In this document: positions 1 to 11,223 of the stretch, piece after piece
Layout: each line of letters starts with the position of its first letter
Numbering within the stretch: position 1 is the first letter of the stretch
Notes under the pieces: generated by a model
Seen by the model: the letters and a program-made list of their open reading frames with translations, nothing else
The model's database searches: none
Told to the model about the DNA's origin: nothing
From: Poindextera sp035294785
GTDB lineage: Bacteria; Pseudomonadota; Alphaproteobacteria; Caulobacterales; Caulobacteraceae
Direction of reading: 5' to 3'
DNA length: 64,000 nucleotides
NCBI GenBank assembly: GCA_035294785.1
Contig: DATGKF010000065.1
Span: 1-64,000 of the forward strand
Program-made: the position numbers and the translations under genes

Positions 1-40
1 GGAACCCGATCCGCCATAGCGCCCCTTGGAGCGTAGGCGG

Positions 41-1075
41 ATGACCCGCCTGGTCTCCGGCGAGGCGCAGGCGTTGGAGCCGCCCGACCGGGCGCTCCGC
101 CCGCAGACGCTGGCGGAGTTCGTCGGCCAGGCGCAGACCAAGGCCAACCTCGCCGTCTTCATCGAGGCCGCCCGCGAGCGGGGCGAGGCGCTGGACCACG
201 TGCTGCTGTTCGGGCCGCCCGGCCTCGGCAAGACGACGCTGGCCCAGATCATCGCCCGCGAGCTGGGCGTGAACTTCCGCGCCACGTCCGGGCCCGTGCT
301 GGCCAAGGCCGGCGACCTCGCCGCCATCCTCACCAACCTCGAGCCCAACGACGTGCTTTTCATCGACGAGGTGCATCGCCTGGCCGCCAACGTGGAAGAG
401 ATCCTCTATCCGGCCATGGAGGACCATGTGCTGGACCTCGTGATCGGCGAGGGGCCCTCGGCGCGTTCGGTGCGCATCGATCTGGCGCCCTTCACCCTGG
501 TGGCGGCCACCACCCGCGCCGGCCTCCTGGCGACGCCGCTCCGCGACCGCTTCGGCATCCCGCTCCGGCTCGAGTTCTACACGCCCGACGAACTCAAGCA
601 GGTGCTGACTCAAGCCGCGCGCAAGCTGGGGACGCCGCTGACCGACGACGGCGCCGCCGAGATCGCCGCCCGCTCGCGCGGCACGCCCAGGGTGGCCGGC
701 CGGCTGCTGCGCCGCGTGCGCGACTTCGCCGGCGCGGAGGGCGCCGCCCAGATCGACAAGGCCTGCGCCGCGCGCGGGCTGGCGCGGCTGGAGGTGGACG
801 AGTTCGGCCTCGACAGCCTCGACCGCCGCTATCTCACCGCGCTGATCGAGAACTACGGCGGCGGGCCGGCGGGAGTCGACACCCTCGCCTACGCCATCGC
901 CGAAGCCCGGGACGCGGTAGAGGACATGGTCGAGCCCTTCCTGCTGCAGCAGGGCTTCATCCAGCGCACGCCGCGCGGCCGCCTCGCCTGCGCCAAGGCC
1001 TACACGCACCTCGGCCTGAACGCGCCGCCGCAGGCCAAGACCGCCCAGCCTGGCCTCTTCGAGGACGAGCCTTGA
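41..1075 (+). CDS. ruvB: Holliday junction branch-migration ATPase RuvB
   Basis: RuvB is the hexameric AAA+ motor that, with RuvA, drives branch migration of Holliday junctions in recombination repair. The Walker A motif GPPGLGKTT lies near residues 58-66 and the Walker B LFIDE near 106-110. The VAATTRAGLL sensor segment and a C-terminal winged-helix region (GLDSLDRRYLTALIE) are present. The 344-residue length is normal for the family. I chose the ATG at 41 over an in-frame TTG 15 bases upstream because MTRLVSG is the usual kind of RuvB start. The stop overlaps the TTG start of ybgC (TTGA). RuvA is not visible because the window begins here. Confidence 0.97.
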   Translation: MTRLVSGEAQALEPPDRALRPQTLAEFVGQAQTKANLAVFIEAARERGEALDHVLLFGPPGLGKTTLAQIIARELGVNFRATSGPVLAKAGDLAAILTNLEPNDVLFIDEVHRLAANVEEILYPAMEDHVLDLVIGEGPSARSVRIDLAPFTLVAATTRAGLLATPLRDRFGIPLRLEFYTPDELKQVLTQAARKLGTPLTDDGAAEIAARSRGTPRVAGRLLRRVRDFAGAEGAAQIDKACAARGLARLEVDEFGLDSLDRRYLTALIENYGGGPAGVDTLAYAIAEARDAVEDMVEPFLLQQGFIQRTPRGRLACAKAYTHLGLNAPPQAKTAQPGLFEDEP

Positions 1076-1521
1076 GTGCGCCGTCGTCGGGCGCCTTCGA
1101 GGGCCGCGAGCACGTGCTGCCGGTTCGCGTCTACTACGAGGACACCGACCTGACGGGCGTCGTCTATCACGCCAACTACGCCCGCTACTTCGAGCGCGGC
1201 CGCTCCGACTTCCTGCGCCTGGCCGGCGTCGATCACGCGAGCCTGCTCGACCGGTCCGATCCGGCCGCTTTCGCGGTGACCAAGATGGCGATCGCCTTTC
1301 GCGCGGCGGCGCGCATCGACGATGCGCTGGAGGTGCGCACGCGATTCGAGACGGCGCGAGGCGTTCGCATGCTGATCGCCCAGCGCATCGTCCGCGCCGG
1401 CGAGGTTCTGGCCGAAGCCGACGTCGAGGTCGTGTGCATCAACCCGCAGGGCCGGGTGCGCCGGCCGCCGGCGGAACTGGTCACGGCGCTGGCGCCCTGG
1501 CTCGCGCCCGCCTCGCCATAG
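1072..1521 (+). CDS. ybgC: Tol-Pal-associated acyl-CoA thioesterase YbgC
   Basis: A small hotdog-fold thioesterase of the YbgC/4-hydroxybenzoyl-CoA thioesterase group, acting on acyl-CoA or acyl-ACP in the cytoplasm near the membrane. The family signature YYEDTDLTGVVYHANY is near residues 22-37, with the Asp of the EDTD motif expected to be catalytic. The 149-residue length is typical. The TTG start at 1072 overlaps the ruvB stop by four bases, suggesting translational coupling. It sits directly before tolQ, the classic genomic position of ybgC, which supports the name. The exact physiological acyl substrate is not known. Confidence 0.93.
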   Translation: MSAPSSGAFEGREHVLPVRVYYEDTDLTGVVYHANYARYFERGRSDFLRLAGVDHASLLDRSDPAAFAVTKMAIAFRAAARIDDALEVRTRFETARGVRMLIAQRIVRAGEVLAEADVEVVCINPQGRVRRPPAELVTALAPWLAPASP

Positions 1522-1568
1522 TTTCACCACCCTGCCTCGCCAGGAAGCGACCCGCTGGACGGAACGGA

Positions 1569-2273
1569 ATGGACGCACAGACCGCGCTAACCCCCGAAAG
1601 CTTCTCGATCATCGCCGTTTTCCTGCGCGCCGACATCGTCGTGAAGGTTGTGTTGCTCGGCCTCTTCGCGGCCTCGCTGTGGTCGTGGACGGTGATCATC
1701 GACAAGCTGGTGCGCTTCGCCGCGCTGAACCGACAGGCGGACCGGTTCGAGCGCGAGGTGGCGTCCGGCCGCTCGCTCGAGGACGTTGCGCAGGACGCTG
1801 GTCCCGATCCGCGCCAGGCGCTGCCGCGCATGCTGCAGGCCGCTTTGCGCGACTGGCGCGAGGGCGCGAAGTCGGGCGGCGAGACCGCGACCGCGCTTCT
1901 GCTTCAGCGCATAGACCGTGCACTCGACTCGATCATCGCCCGCGAAGGCGCACGCGTCGAAGACGGCTTGGGCTCGCTCGCCATCGTCGCCACCTCATCG
2001 CCGTTCATCGGCCTTTTCGGCACCGTCTGGGGGATCATGCACGCCTTCCAGGCGATCGCGCTTGAGAAGAACACCAACCTCGCCGTCGTCGCGCCGTCGA
2101 TCGCCGAGGCGCTGTTCGCCACCGCCGTCGGCCTGGCCGCCGCCATCCCCGCCTACATCGCCTACAACAAGTTCTCGACCGACGCTGGCAAGTTCACGAG
2201 CCGGCTCGAGGGCTTCGCCGACGAGCTTTCCGCGGCCGTCTCGCGGCGCCTCGCCGAGCGCATGCGGAGCTGA
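1569..2273 (+). CDS. tolQ: Tol-Pal system proton-channel subunit TolQ
   Basis: TolQ is the inner-membrane MotA/ExbB-family subunit that, with TolR, uses proton motive force to energise TolA during cell constriction and outer-membrane maintenance. One membrane segment lies near residues 22-44. Two more, in the conserved C-terminal part, cover SSPFIGLFGTVWGIMHAF and the Ala/Gly-rich LFATAVGLAAAIPAYIAYN segment. The 234-residue length is normal. The start ATG at 1569 was chosen because upstream in-frame sequence reads through ybgC without family similarity. It is followed after three bases by tolR in a tolQRAB-pal-cpoB cluster. Confidence 0.96.
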   Translation: MDAQTALTPESFSIIAVFLRADIVVKVVLLGLFAASLWSWTVIIDKLVRFAALNRQADRFEREVASGRSLEDVAQDAGPDPRQALPRMLQAALRDWREGAKSGGETATALLLQRIDRALDSIIAREGARVEDGLGSLAIVATSSPFIGLFGTVWGIMHAFQAIALEKNTNLAVVAPSIAEALFATAVGLAAAIPAYIAYNKFSTDAGKFTSRLEGFADELSAAVSRRLAERMRS

Positions 2274-2276
2274 GCG

Positions 2277-2756
2277 ATGCCGCTCTCGCTCGATTCCTCG
2301 AACCAGCGGCGCGGGCGCAGGCGCGGCCGCAGCCGCCGGGCGCTGTCCGAGATCAACGTCACGCCGCTGGTGGACGTGATGCTGGTGCTCCTGATCATCT
2401 TCATGATCTCCGCACCGCTGCTCACCGCCGGCGTGCCCGTGCAGCTGCCGAAGACCGAGGCCGGCGCGATCAGCAACCAGAACGAGCCGCTGACCATCTC
2501 CATCCGCGAGGACGGGACCATCTTCGTGCAGGCGGTGGAGACGCCGTTCGCCGAACTGGCCCCGAAGATGCGCGACCTGGCCGGCAGCGGCCCGCCCCGG
2601 CCGGTGTACGTGCGCGCCGACGGCCGCGCGCCCTATGCGGTCGTGGCGCAGGTGATGGCCAGCCTCTCCCAGTCCGGCTTCTCCCAGATCGGGCTTTTGA
2701 CCGACACCGGCGGCCCATCGTCCGGCCTCCAGCCGGGCAACACGGCGGCGCCTTGA
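2277..2756 (+). CDS. tolR: Tol-Pal system subunit TolR (ExbD family)
   Basis: TolR is the ExbD-family partner of TolQ. It has a basic cytoplasmic N-terminus (many Arg in residues 10-22), a single membrane anchor near residues 30-50, and a periplasmic domain. The family hallmark NVTPLVDVMLVLLIIF is present, and Asp33 is the expected proton-carrying residue. The protein has 159 residues. The start follows tolQ by three bases, and the stop TGA overlaps the tolA ATG by one base (TGATG). Confidence 0.96.
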   Translation: MPLSLDSSNQRRGRRRGRSRRALSEINVTPLVDVMLVLLIIFMISAPLLTAGVPVQLPKTEAGAISNQNEPLTISIREDGTIFVQAVETPFAELAPKMRDLAGSGPPRPVYVRADGRAPYAVVAQVMASLSQSGFSQIGLLTDTGGPSSGLQPGNTAAP

Positions 2757-3598
2757 TGGCGGCGGTTGCGACACACGAGCGGCGCTATCCCGCGCTGGTG
2801 GGCTCGGCGCTGCTGCACGCGGCGGTGATCGCCGCCGCCCTCATCGCCTGGCCGTGGGGCAAGGACCTGCATATGGGCGACGTGGTGCCGGTGACGATCA
2901 TGACCTCGGCCGACTTGCCCGCGCCGGCGCCCGCCGTGCAGGCGCCGACGCCCGCGGCGGCCGCGACGCCGCAGCCCGTCCCCGACGCTTCGCAGCAGGC
3001 GGCCGCGCCGGAGGAGAGCCCAACGCCCGCGCCGCCGCCGCCGTCGCCGAGGGCGCACGAGGCCCCGCCACGTCCGAAGCCGCCGCCTCCGCCGCCCGCC
3101 AAGACGGCGCAGCACCCGGCGCCGAGCGAGGACTGGGCGGCGCTCGAAAGCAACCTCGCGCAGCAGTCGCGGCAGGCGACCGGCGCCCGTCAGTCGTCGG
3201 CGACCCGCGGGCCGACGCGCCTCAGCCAGGCGGTGCAGGCGCGCAACACCCAAGGGGTGGCGGCGACGCTCTCGTCCGGCCCGGCGAACCCGCGCGCCCA
3301 GGCCGCGTTGGGCTCCCTTTCCGGCGAGATCGGCCGCCTCTGGAGCCCGAACTGCGGCGTGCCGGTCGGCGACCTTCTGATCAAGGTGACCTTCAAGCTC
3401 GGGCCGACGGGAATGCTGGACGGCGACCCCACCTCGTCGGACGCCAACGCGGCCGATCTTCCCACGCGCGTCGCGTCGGAGCGCGCCGTGCGCGCCGTTC
3501 GCATGCGCGAGCCATTCGCCGACCCGGCCTACGCGGCCCTTTATGGTCAAAATGTTACGGTTAGCTTCAGCCAGAAGCAGCACTGCTCGAACCGATGA
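2756..3598 (+). CDS. tolA: TolA-like envelope-spanning protein
   Basis: By position between tolR and tolB this is TolA, which links the TolQR motor in the inner membrane to Pal/TolB at the outer membrane. The 280-residue protein has an N-terminal membrane anchor (about residues 13-30), a long Pro/Ala-rich region (about 60-130) that could span the periplasm, and a C-terminal TonB/TolA-like domain containing VKVTFKLGPTGMLDG. Sequence in the middle is low complexity, so the assignment rests on layout and the C-terminal fold. The ATG at 2756 is preferred over TTG at 2753. The stop overlaps the tolB start as ATGA. Confidence 0.88.
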   Translation: MAAVATHERRYPALVGSALLHAAVIAAALIAWPWGKDLHMGDVVPVTIMTSADLPAPAPAVQAPTPAAAATPQPVPDASQQAAAPEESPTPAPPPPSPRAHEAPPRPKPPPPPPAKTAQHPAPSEDWAALESNLAQQSRQATGARQSSATRGPTRLSQAVQARNTQGVAATLSSGPANPRAQAALGSLSGEIGRLWSPNCGVPVGDLLIKVTFKLGPTGMLDGDPTSSDANAADLPTRVASERAVRAVRMREPFADPAYAALYGQNVTVSFSQKQHCSNR

Positions 3599-4911
3599 GG
3601 AGACGGATGCCGGCACTCAAGCGTTTGGCCGCCGCGGTGGTCCTGATCGCCGCCTGCGCGGCTCTCGCGCCGACGGCCCGCGCCGACATCAGCGTCGACG
3701 TGAACCAGGGCGTGCTGCAGCCGATGCCGATCGCCATCCCCGCGTTCGGCGGCCCGCAGGGGCCGGAAATCGCCAAGGTGGTGGAGAACGACCTCGTCGG
3801 GTCGGGCCTCTTCCGGCCGATGGACGCGTCGCTGTTCCTGGAGCGGTCGCTGGACGTGAACACGGTGCCGCAGTTCGCGCTCTGGAAGCAGATCAACGCC
3901 CAGGCGCTCCTCGATGGGCAGACCACCACCGACGCGGACGGGCGCCTGCACGTGTCCTTCCGCCTCTGGGACGTCTATGCGGCCTCGCCGAACGCGCTGC
4001 TGGGCTTCCAGTATTCGTCGACGCCGGACAACTGGCGCCGTCTCGCCCACAAGATCGCCGACGCCGTCTACGAGCGGCTGACCGGCGAGAAGGGCTATTT
4101 CGACACCCGCGTCGTGTTCGTCGCCGAGAGCGGGCCGAAGATCAAGCGCATCCGACGCCTCGCCATCATGGACCAGGACGGCGCCAATCCCAGCTACATC
4201 ACCGACGGCGCCTATCAGATCTTCACGCCGAGGTTCTCCGCCAACGACCAGGAGATCACCTTCATGGCGCTGCGCGACTCCGGCGCCTCGATCTACCTGT
4301 TCAACATCCAGACGGGCCGCCAGGAGACCCTCGGCCAGTTCAAGGGCATGGTTTTCGCGCCGCGCTTTTCGCCTGACGGGACCAAGGTCGCGCTGTCGAT
4401 CGAGAAGGACGGCAACACCGACATCTATGTGATGGACCTGCGCAGCCGCCAGGTGCGGCGGCTGACCACCGATCCGGGGATCGACACCTCCCCGTCCTTC
4501 TCGCCCGATGGCGCCCAGATCGTCTTCAACTCGGATCGCAGCGGCGGGCCGCAGCTCTATGTGATGAACGCCGACGGGTCGGGCCAGCATCGCATCTCGT
4601 TCGGAGAGGGGCGCTACACCACGCCTGTGTGGTCGCCGAAGGGGGACATGATCGCCTTCACCAAGCAGACCGGCGGGAGCTTCCATATCGGGGTGATGAG
4701 CGCCGATGGCTCGAACGAACGCCTCTTGACCACCAGCTACCTCGACGAAGGGCCGACCTGGGCGCCGAACGGCCGGGTCCTGATGTTCTCGCGCGAGTCG
4801 GCCGGCTCTGGCGCGCGGCTCTGGACCGTCGACGTGACCGGCCGCGTCACACGCGCGGCGGCGTTTCCCGGCGGCGCATCCGATCCGGCCTGGTCGCCGT
4901 TACTGCCTTGA
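3595..4911 (+). CDS. tolB: Tol-Pal system periplasmic protein TolB
   Basis: TolB is the periplasmic beta-propeller protein that shuttles between Pal and TolA. A signal peptide is visible (KRLAAAVVLIAACAALAPTARA). It is followed by the N-terminal domain and then repeated propeller blades carrying FSPDG or close variants, for example RFSPDGTKVALS, SFSPDGAQIVFNSDR and VWSPKGDMIAFTK. The 438-residue length is usual. The start overlaps the tolA stop. A second ATG at 3607 is an alternative start that keeps the signal peptide. A gap of 96 bases separates it from pal. Confidence 0.97.
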   Translation: MRRRMPALKRLAAAVVLIAACAALAPTARADISVDVNQGVLQPMPIAIPAFGGPQGPEIAKVVENDLVGSGLFRPMDASLFLERSLDVNTVPQFALWKQINAQALLDGQTTTDADGRLHVSFRLWDVYAASPNALLGFQYSSTPDNWRRLAHKIADAVYERLTGEKGYFDTRVVFVAESGPKIKRIRRLAIMDQDGANPSYITDGAYQIFTPRFSANDQEITFMALRDSGASIYLFNIQTGRQETLGQFKGMVFAPRFSPDGTKVALSIEKDGNTDIYVMDLRSRQVRRLTTDPGIDTSPSFSPDGAQIVFNSDRSGGPQLYVMNADGSGQHRISFGEGRYTTPVWSPKGDMIAFTKQTGGSFHIGVMSADGSNERLLTTSYLDEGPTWAPNGRVLMFSRESAGSGARLWTVDVTGRVTRAAAFPGGASDPAWSPLLP

Positions 4912-5007
4912 GGCCGCGACTTCCGAGCCCGAAATCGCGCGCGACACGAAAACCGAAGGGCGCCAATACTCGCCGTCCGGTCAGGGGCTGCTGAAGGAGA
5001 TGCGAAG

Positions 5008-5565
5008 ATGAGCTTGACCGTCCAACAGGCGCTGAAGCTGGCCGCGGCGGGCGCGGTTGCGCTTTCGATCGCCGCCTGCGCCTCGCAGCCGAAGCCGACC
5101 CCGCTCGCCTCGACCGGCGGGACCGGCCAGGGCGAGACGCCCTACACCCCGCCCGGAACCGCCGGTCCGGTCACCGAACAGCAGAGCGCCGCCATTCCTG
5201 GCTCCGCGCAGGACTTCGTCGTCAACGTCGGCGACCGCATCTATTTCGACTTCGACGCCTTCGACATCCGCGCCGACGCCCAGCCCATCCTCGCAAAGCA
5301 GGCGGCTTGGCTCAGTCGCTATCCGGCTGTCCAGGTGCGCATCGAGGGCAATTGCGACGAGCGCGGCACGCGGGAATACAATTTCGCGCTCGGCGCGCGG
5401 CGGGCCAACTCGGTGCGTGAGTTCCTGATCAGCCACGGCGTCGACGCCGCGCGGATCACCACCGTCTCCTATGGCAAGGAGCGGCCGCTCGACCCCGGCG
5501 ACGACGAGGATGCGTTGGCCAAGAACCGCAACGCCCACACCGACATCACCCAGGGCGCGCGCTAG
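5008..5565 (+). CDS. pal: Peptidoglycan-associated lipoprotein Pal
   Basis: Pal is an outer-membrane lipoprotein that binds peptidoglycan and TolB. The lipobox IAAC places the lipidated cysteine at residue 24. The OmpA-like C-terminal domain follows, with IYFDFDAFDIRADAQPIL and the peptidoglycan-binding region containing GNCDERGTREYNFALGARRA. The 185-residue size is normal. A good ribosome binding site (AAGGAG at 4995-5000) lies eight bases upstream of the ATG. An ATG within that region (4999) runs into a stop at once and can be excluded. It closes the tolQRAB-pal core and is followed by cpoB. Confidence 0.97.
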   Translation: MSLTVQQALKLAAAGAVALSIAACASQPKPTPLASTGGTGQGETPYTPPGTAGPVTEQQSAAIPGSAQDFVVNVGDRIYFDFDAFDIRADAQPILAKQAAWLSRYPAVQVRIEGNCDERGTREYNFALGARRANSVREFLISHGVDAARITTVSYGKERPLDPGDDEDALAKNRNAHTDITQGAR

Positions 5566-5575
5566 CGGAGCCGGC

Positions 5576-6439
5576 ATGTCGCTTCACCGCCTGGTCCGCG
5601 TCCTGGCCGTCGCCGCCCTCCTCAGCGGCGCTGCGGCCGTCGCCCATGGGCAGGACGAACCGCCGGACGCGGGCTTGCGCGAGCGACTCGATCGGCTCGA
5701 GAAGCAGCTGCACGAGGTGCGCGAGATCGTGCTGCAGGCGCGCTCGACCGGCCAGCCGGTAGAGATCAAGGAGGCCGGTCCCGATCCGCAGGTCGTGGCG
5801 CTCCAATCCAAGTTCGACGACCTGGACCAGACGCTGAGGAGCCTGAACGGCGAGGTCGACAACCTCACCCATCAGGTGCAGCTCGCGCACGGCGAGAACG
5901 CCGACGACAAGGCCGCGGTCGCGGCGCTGGCCGACCGCGTCGACAAGCTGGAGAAGGCGCTGGCCGCGGCGACCGCGCCGCCTCCCACGCCCGCGGCCGG
6001 CGACCAGGGGCCGGGGCCGAACGCTGGTCCAGCGCCGGGACCAGAAGCGGGCGACCCCAAAGCGGCTTACGCCCACGCCCACCAGCTGCTGATGAACGGC
6101 GACTATCCGGCGGCGCAAGCGGCGTACCAGGACTATGTCGATCACTACGGCGACACCGCCCAGGCCCCGCAGGCGCGCTACTGGCTGGGAGAGACCAAGT
6201 ATGTGCAAGGCGACTACGCCGGCGCAGCGGCCGCCTATATCGGCGCGACGCGCGGCTGGCCGCAGGCCCCATGGGCGGCCGATGCGGTGGTCAAGCTGTC
6301 GCTGTCGCTGATCCAGCTCAACCGGCCGAAGGACGCCTGCGCCGCGCTGGCGGAGTTCAGCCGCCACTACGCCAAGGGAAATCCGGCGGCGAAGGGCCGC
6401 GCCGACGCCGCGCGCATCAAGGCCAAGTGCGACAGCTGA
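5576..6439 (+). CDS. cpoB: Cell division coordinator CpoB (YbgF)
   Basis: CpoB is the periplasmic protein that couples Tol-Pal constriction to peptidoglycan synthesis. The 287-residue protein starts with a signal peptide (about residues 1-24). Next comes a coiled-coil region rich in L/D/E/K heptads (about 27-130), a Pro/Ala/Gly linker, and C-terminal TPR repeats beginning at AYAHAHQLLMNGDYPAAQAAY. The ATG at 5576 was chosen because it begins the signal peptide and follows pal by ten bases. The stop overlaps the GTG start region of tilS. Confidence 0.94.
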   Translation: MSLHRLVRVLAVAALLSGAAAVAHGQDEPPDAGLRERLDRLEKQLHEVREIVLQARSTGQPVEIKEAGPDPQVVALQSKFDDLDQTLRSLNGEVDNLTHQVQLAHGENADDKAAVAALADRVDKLEKALAAATAPPPTPAAGDQGPGPNAGPAPGPEAGDPKAAYAHAHQLLMNGDYPAAQAAYQDYVDHYGDTAQAPQARYWLGETKYVQGDYAGAAAAYIGATRGWPQAPWAADAVVKLSLSLIQLNRPKDACAALAEFSRHYAKGNPAAKGRADAARIKAKCDS

Positions 6440-7662
6440 ATCTGCCGGCGTTCGACCGCCGCCTCGATCCGACGTTCGACCAGCCGGTCGCGGTCGCCGT
6501 CTCCGGCGGCGGAGACTCCACCTACGCGTTGGCGGCGACGGCCGACTGGGCGCGCGCGCACGGCCGACCGGTGATCGCGCTCGGCGTCGACCATCGCCTG
6601 CAGGCCGCGAGCGCCGCCTGGCTCGACGCCGCAGAGGCGACGGCGGTCGGGCTCGGCGCCGCGTTCATCCGCCTCGCCTGGGTCGGCGAGAAGCCGGCGA
6701 CCGGGCTCGCGGCGGCGGCCCGCCGCGCGCGCCACGCGCTGGTCGCCGAAGCGGCGCGGACGGCCGGCGCCAGCGTCGTCGTCTTCGGCCACACCGCCGA
6801 CGACCGGGCCGAGGCGGCGCTCATGCGCGGCTGGGGCCTGCGCGTCGGCGACCCGCGCGAGTGGGCGCCCTCGCCGGTCTGGCCGGAGGGCCGCGGCGTC
6901 TTCGTCCTTCGTCCGCTGCTCTCGCTCCGCCGGGCGGCCATCCGCGAAGCCTTGACCGCCCGCGGCCTCGGCTGGATCGAAGACCCGGCGAACGAGGACC
7001 CCCGCCAACCGCGCGCCCGCGCCCGGCGGGCGCTCGGCGCGGCCGGCCGCCTCCCGTCGTCGACGGCCTGCGCCGACGATGCCGCGCCGTTGGCGCGTGC
7101 GGCCACCGTCCAGGCCGCTTCGATCCGCCTCGAGCGCGCCGCGTTCGCCACCGGGGCCGCCGGGCGGGCGCTCGGCGCGGCATTGCTCTGCGTCGGCGGC
7201 GGGGAACGCCCCCCGCGCGGCGAGAAGCTCGCGGCCCTCCTCGACCGCGTCGCCGGCGGCGCCTCTTTCACCGCCACGCTGGCGGGCGCCAAGCTCGTCG
7301 CCGGCGGCGACGTCCTCATCGTCCGCAACGCCGGCGAGGTCGCCCGCGGCGGCCTCGCGTCGGCGCCCCTCGACGTAGGACGGCCGATCGTGTGGGACGG
7401 CCGTTTCGCCCTTTCGGCGACCCGGCCCGGGCTGAGCGTCGCACCGATGCGCGGGCTCGCGAGCCGGCTTGCCAAAGCCCAGCTTGGCGCCCTCGCCGCC
7501 ATCCCGGCCGTCGCCCGTCCGGCGCTGCCGGTCATCGTCGCTCACGACGGCGCGGTGACTTGCCCGATCCTTGCAGGGAACGCCGAGGTCGAGGCCGTCG
7601 ATCTGACTGTGGGGCGGTTTTTCGCCGCCTCCGGCGCCGTTTCGAAAGAACCTCGGGCTTAA
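6427..7662 (+). CDS. tilS: tRNA(Ile)-lysidine synthase TilS
   Basis: TilS modifies C34 of the CAU-anticodon tRNA(Ile) to lysidine, changing decoding from AUG to AUA. The PP-loop ATP-binding signature SGGGDS is at about residues 26-31, followed by the ALGVDHRLQ and FGHTADDRAEAALMR segments characteristic of TilS/TtcA-type enzymes. The protein is about 411 residues. The only sensible start is GTG at 6427, giving MRQLNLPAFDRRL and overlapping the end of cpoB by 13 bases. The tilS-ftsH order is widely conserved. Confidence 0.93.
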   Translation: MRQLNLPAFDRRLDPTFDQPVAVAVSGGGDSTYALAATADWARAHGRPVIALGVDHRLQAASAAWLDAAEATAVGLGAAFIRLAWVGEKPATGLAAAARRARHALVAEAARTAGASVVVFGHTADDRAEAALMRGWGLRVGDPREWAPSPVWPEGRGVFVLRPLLSLRRAAIREALTARGLGWIEDPANEDPRQPRARARRALGAAGRLPSSTACADDAAPLARAATVQAASIRLERAAFATGAAGRALGAALLCVGGGERPPRGEKLAALLDRVAGGASFTATLAGAKLVAGGDVLIVRNAGEVARGGLASAPLDVGRPIVWDGRFALSATRPGLSVAPMRGLASRLAKAQLGALAAIPAVARPALPVIVAHDGAVTCPILAGNAEVEAVDLTVGRFFAASGAVSKEPRA

Positions 7663-7751
7663 ATCTTGGGCCGCGACGATTCGTGCGCGTGGCGAAAACC
7701 GGTGCGGCGCCTTATCTTCTAGGTTCGCCGCGCTCCATCGAGGTTGAAGGC

Positions 7752-9631
<1,880 letters not shown>

Positions 9632-9635
<4 letters not shown>

Positions 9636-10438
9636 GCCCAGGGCGGCCGCTCGTCATGGGGGTGGTGAATGTCACCCCCGACAGCTTCTCCGACGGCGGG
9701 CGGTATCTCGATCACAGCGCGGCGATCGCCCACGGCCGTACGCTGATCGCTGGCGGCGCCGACATCCTCGACGTGGGCGGCGAGTCCACCCGGCCGGGCG
9801 CTGAACCCGTCGCCGAAGCCGGCGAGATCGCCCGCGTCGTCCCGGTGATCGGGGCGCTGGCCGAGGCGACGCGGGTCTCGGTCGACACGATGAAGCCTGC
9901 GGTGGCCCGGGCCGCTTTCGCCGCAGGGGCGTCGATGTGGAACGACGTGACCGCGCTTCGCCACGCACGCGACAGCGCCGCCACCGCCGCGGCGCTCGGC
10001 TGCGATGTCGTGCTGATGCACATGCAGGGCGAGCCGCGCACCATGCAGGCCGCGCCGCGCTACGACGACGTGGTCGCCGAGGTCGCCGCCTTTCTGATCG
10101 AACGCGCCGACGCGGCCATCGCCGCCGGCGTCGCGCGCGAGCGCATCTGGCTCGACCCCGGCATCGGCTTCGGCAAGACGATGGCGCACAATCTGGCGCT
10201 GATCGCGCACCTGGACCGCCTCGTCGCCCTCGGCTTTCCGGTGCTGTTCGGCGCGAGCCGCAAGAGCTTCCTCGGCCGCATCGACGCCAAGGCCGCCGCA
10301 GCCGACGATCGCCTGGGCGGCTCGCTGGCGGCCGCGCTCGCCGCCGCGCGGGCCGGCGTCGCGGCGGTCCGCGTCCACGACGTGCGCGAGACCGTGCAGG
10401 CGCTCAGCGTCGAGGCGGCGGTCGGGCAGGCGCGATGA
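9632..10438 (+). CDS. folP: Dihydropteroate synthase FolP
   Basis: FolP joins dihydropterin pyrophosphate and p-aminobenzoate in folate synthesis and is the sulfonamide target. Motifs seen are MGVVNVTPDSFSDGG at the N-terminus, GGESTRPGA, and DPGIGFGKT for pterin/pyrophosphate binding, followed by GASRKSFLG. The 268-residue length is normal. The GTG start at 9632 overlaps the ftsH stop and the stop overlaps the thiD ATG, so translation of the three genes is probably coupled. Many bacteria place glmM after folP; here thiD follows instead. Confidence 0.97.
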
Positions 10439-11223
10439 TCGCCCGCGTGCTCGCCATCGGCGGCTCGGATTCGAGCGGCGGGGCGGGCGTGCAGGCCGAC
10501 ATCAAGACGATCACTGCGCTCGGCGCCTACGCGACAACCGCGATCACCGCCGTCACCGCGCAGAACACCCTGGGCGTCGCGGCGATCCACCCGCTTCCGG
10601 CCGCGATGGTCGTCGCCCAGGCGCGGGCGGCCATCGACGACATCGGCTGCGATGCGATCAAGACCGGCATGCTGGGCCGGGCCGCGATCGTCCTGGCGGT
10701 CGCCGATCTCGCCGCGGCCGCCGGCGTTCCCCTGGTCGTCGATCCGGTCATGGCCGCCACCACGGGCGCCGCTCTGCTCGACGCCGACGCGCTGGGCGCC
10801 CTGCGCGAGCGCCTCGCGCCGCAGGCCGCGCTGCTCACGCCGAACGCGCCGGAGGCCGAGCGGCTGACCGGCCTCGCCATCGCGACGACCGACGACCTCA
10901 GACGCGCCGGCGAGCGGTTGCTGACATCCGGCGTCAAGGCCGTCCTCATGAAAGGTGGCCACGTCGCCGGCGAATCGGTCATCGACGTGCTCATGACGCC
11001 CGACGGCGAGACCCGATTCGAAAGCCTGCGCGTTGCGACCGGCCACACCCATGGCACGGGCTGCGCGCTCGCCTCGGCCTGCGCCGCCGGCCTGGCGGAG
11101 GGGATGGCGCTGACCGAAGCCGTCGCCCGCGCCCACGCGTTCGTCGCCGAAGCCATCCGCCGCGCGCCCGGCCTCGGCGGCGGCAACGGCCCGATCGGGA
11201 TCGGCCCGGCGGCCGGCGGATGA
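10435..11223 (+). CDS. thiD: Hydroxymethylpyrimidine/phosphomethylpyrimidine kinase ThiD
   Basis: ThiD phosphorylates HMP and HMP-P in thiamine synthesis. The ribokinase-like fold is shown by AIGGSDSSGGAGVQADIKT at the N-terminus, DPVMAATTGA in the middle, and the anion-hole/catalytic segment HTHGTGCALASACAAGLAEG near the C-terminus. The 262-residue length is normal. The ATG overlaps the folP stop (ATGA) and the stop overlaps the next gene's ATG. No TPP riboswitch is expected or seen here because the gene lies inside an operon. Confidence 0.95.
   Translation: MIARVLAIGGSDSSGGAGVQADIKTITALGAYATTAITAVTAQNTLGVAAIHPLPAAMVVAQARAAIDDIGCDAIKTGMLGRAAIVLAVADLAAAAGVPLVVDPVMAATTGAALLDADALGALRERLAPQAALLTPNAPEAERLTGLAIATTDDLRRAGERLLTSGVKAVLMKGGHVAGESVIDVLMTPDGETRFESLRVATGHTHGTGCALASACAAGLAEGMALTEAVARAHAFVAEAIRRAPGLGGGNGPIGIGPAAGG

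Noticed and set aside
2..19. Possible last five codons (EPDPP and a TAG stop) of an upstream gene, perhaps ruvA
   Set aside because: Only five residues are visible, which is not enough to identify a gene or its frame.
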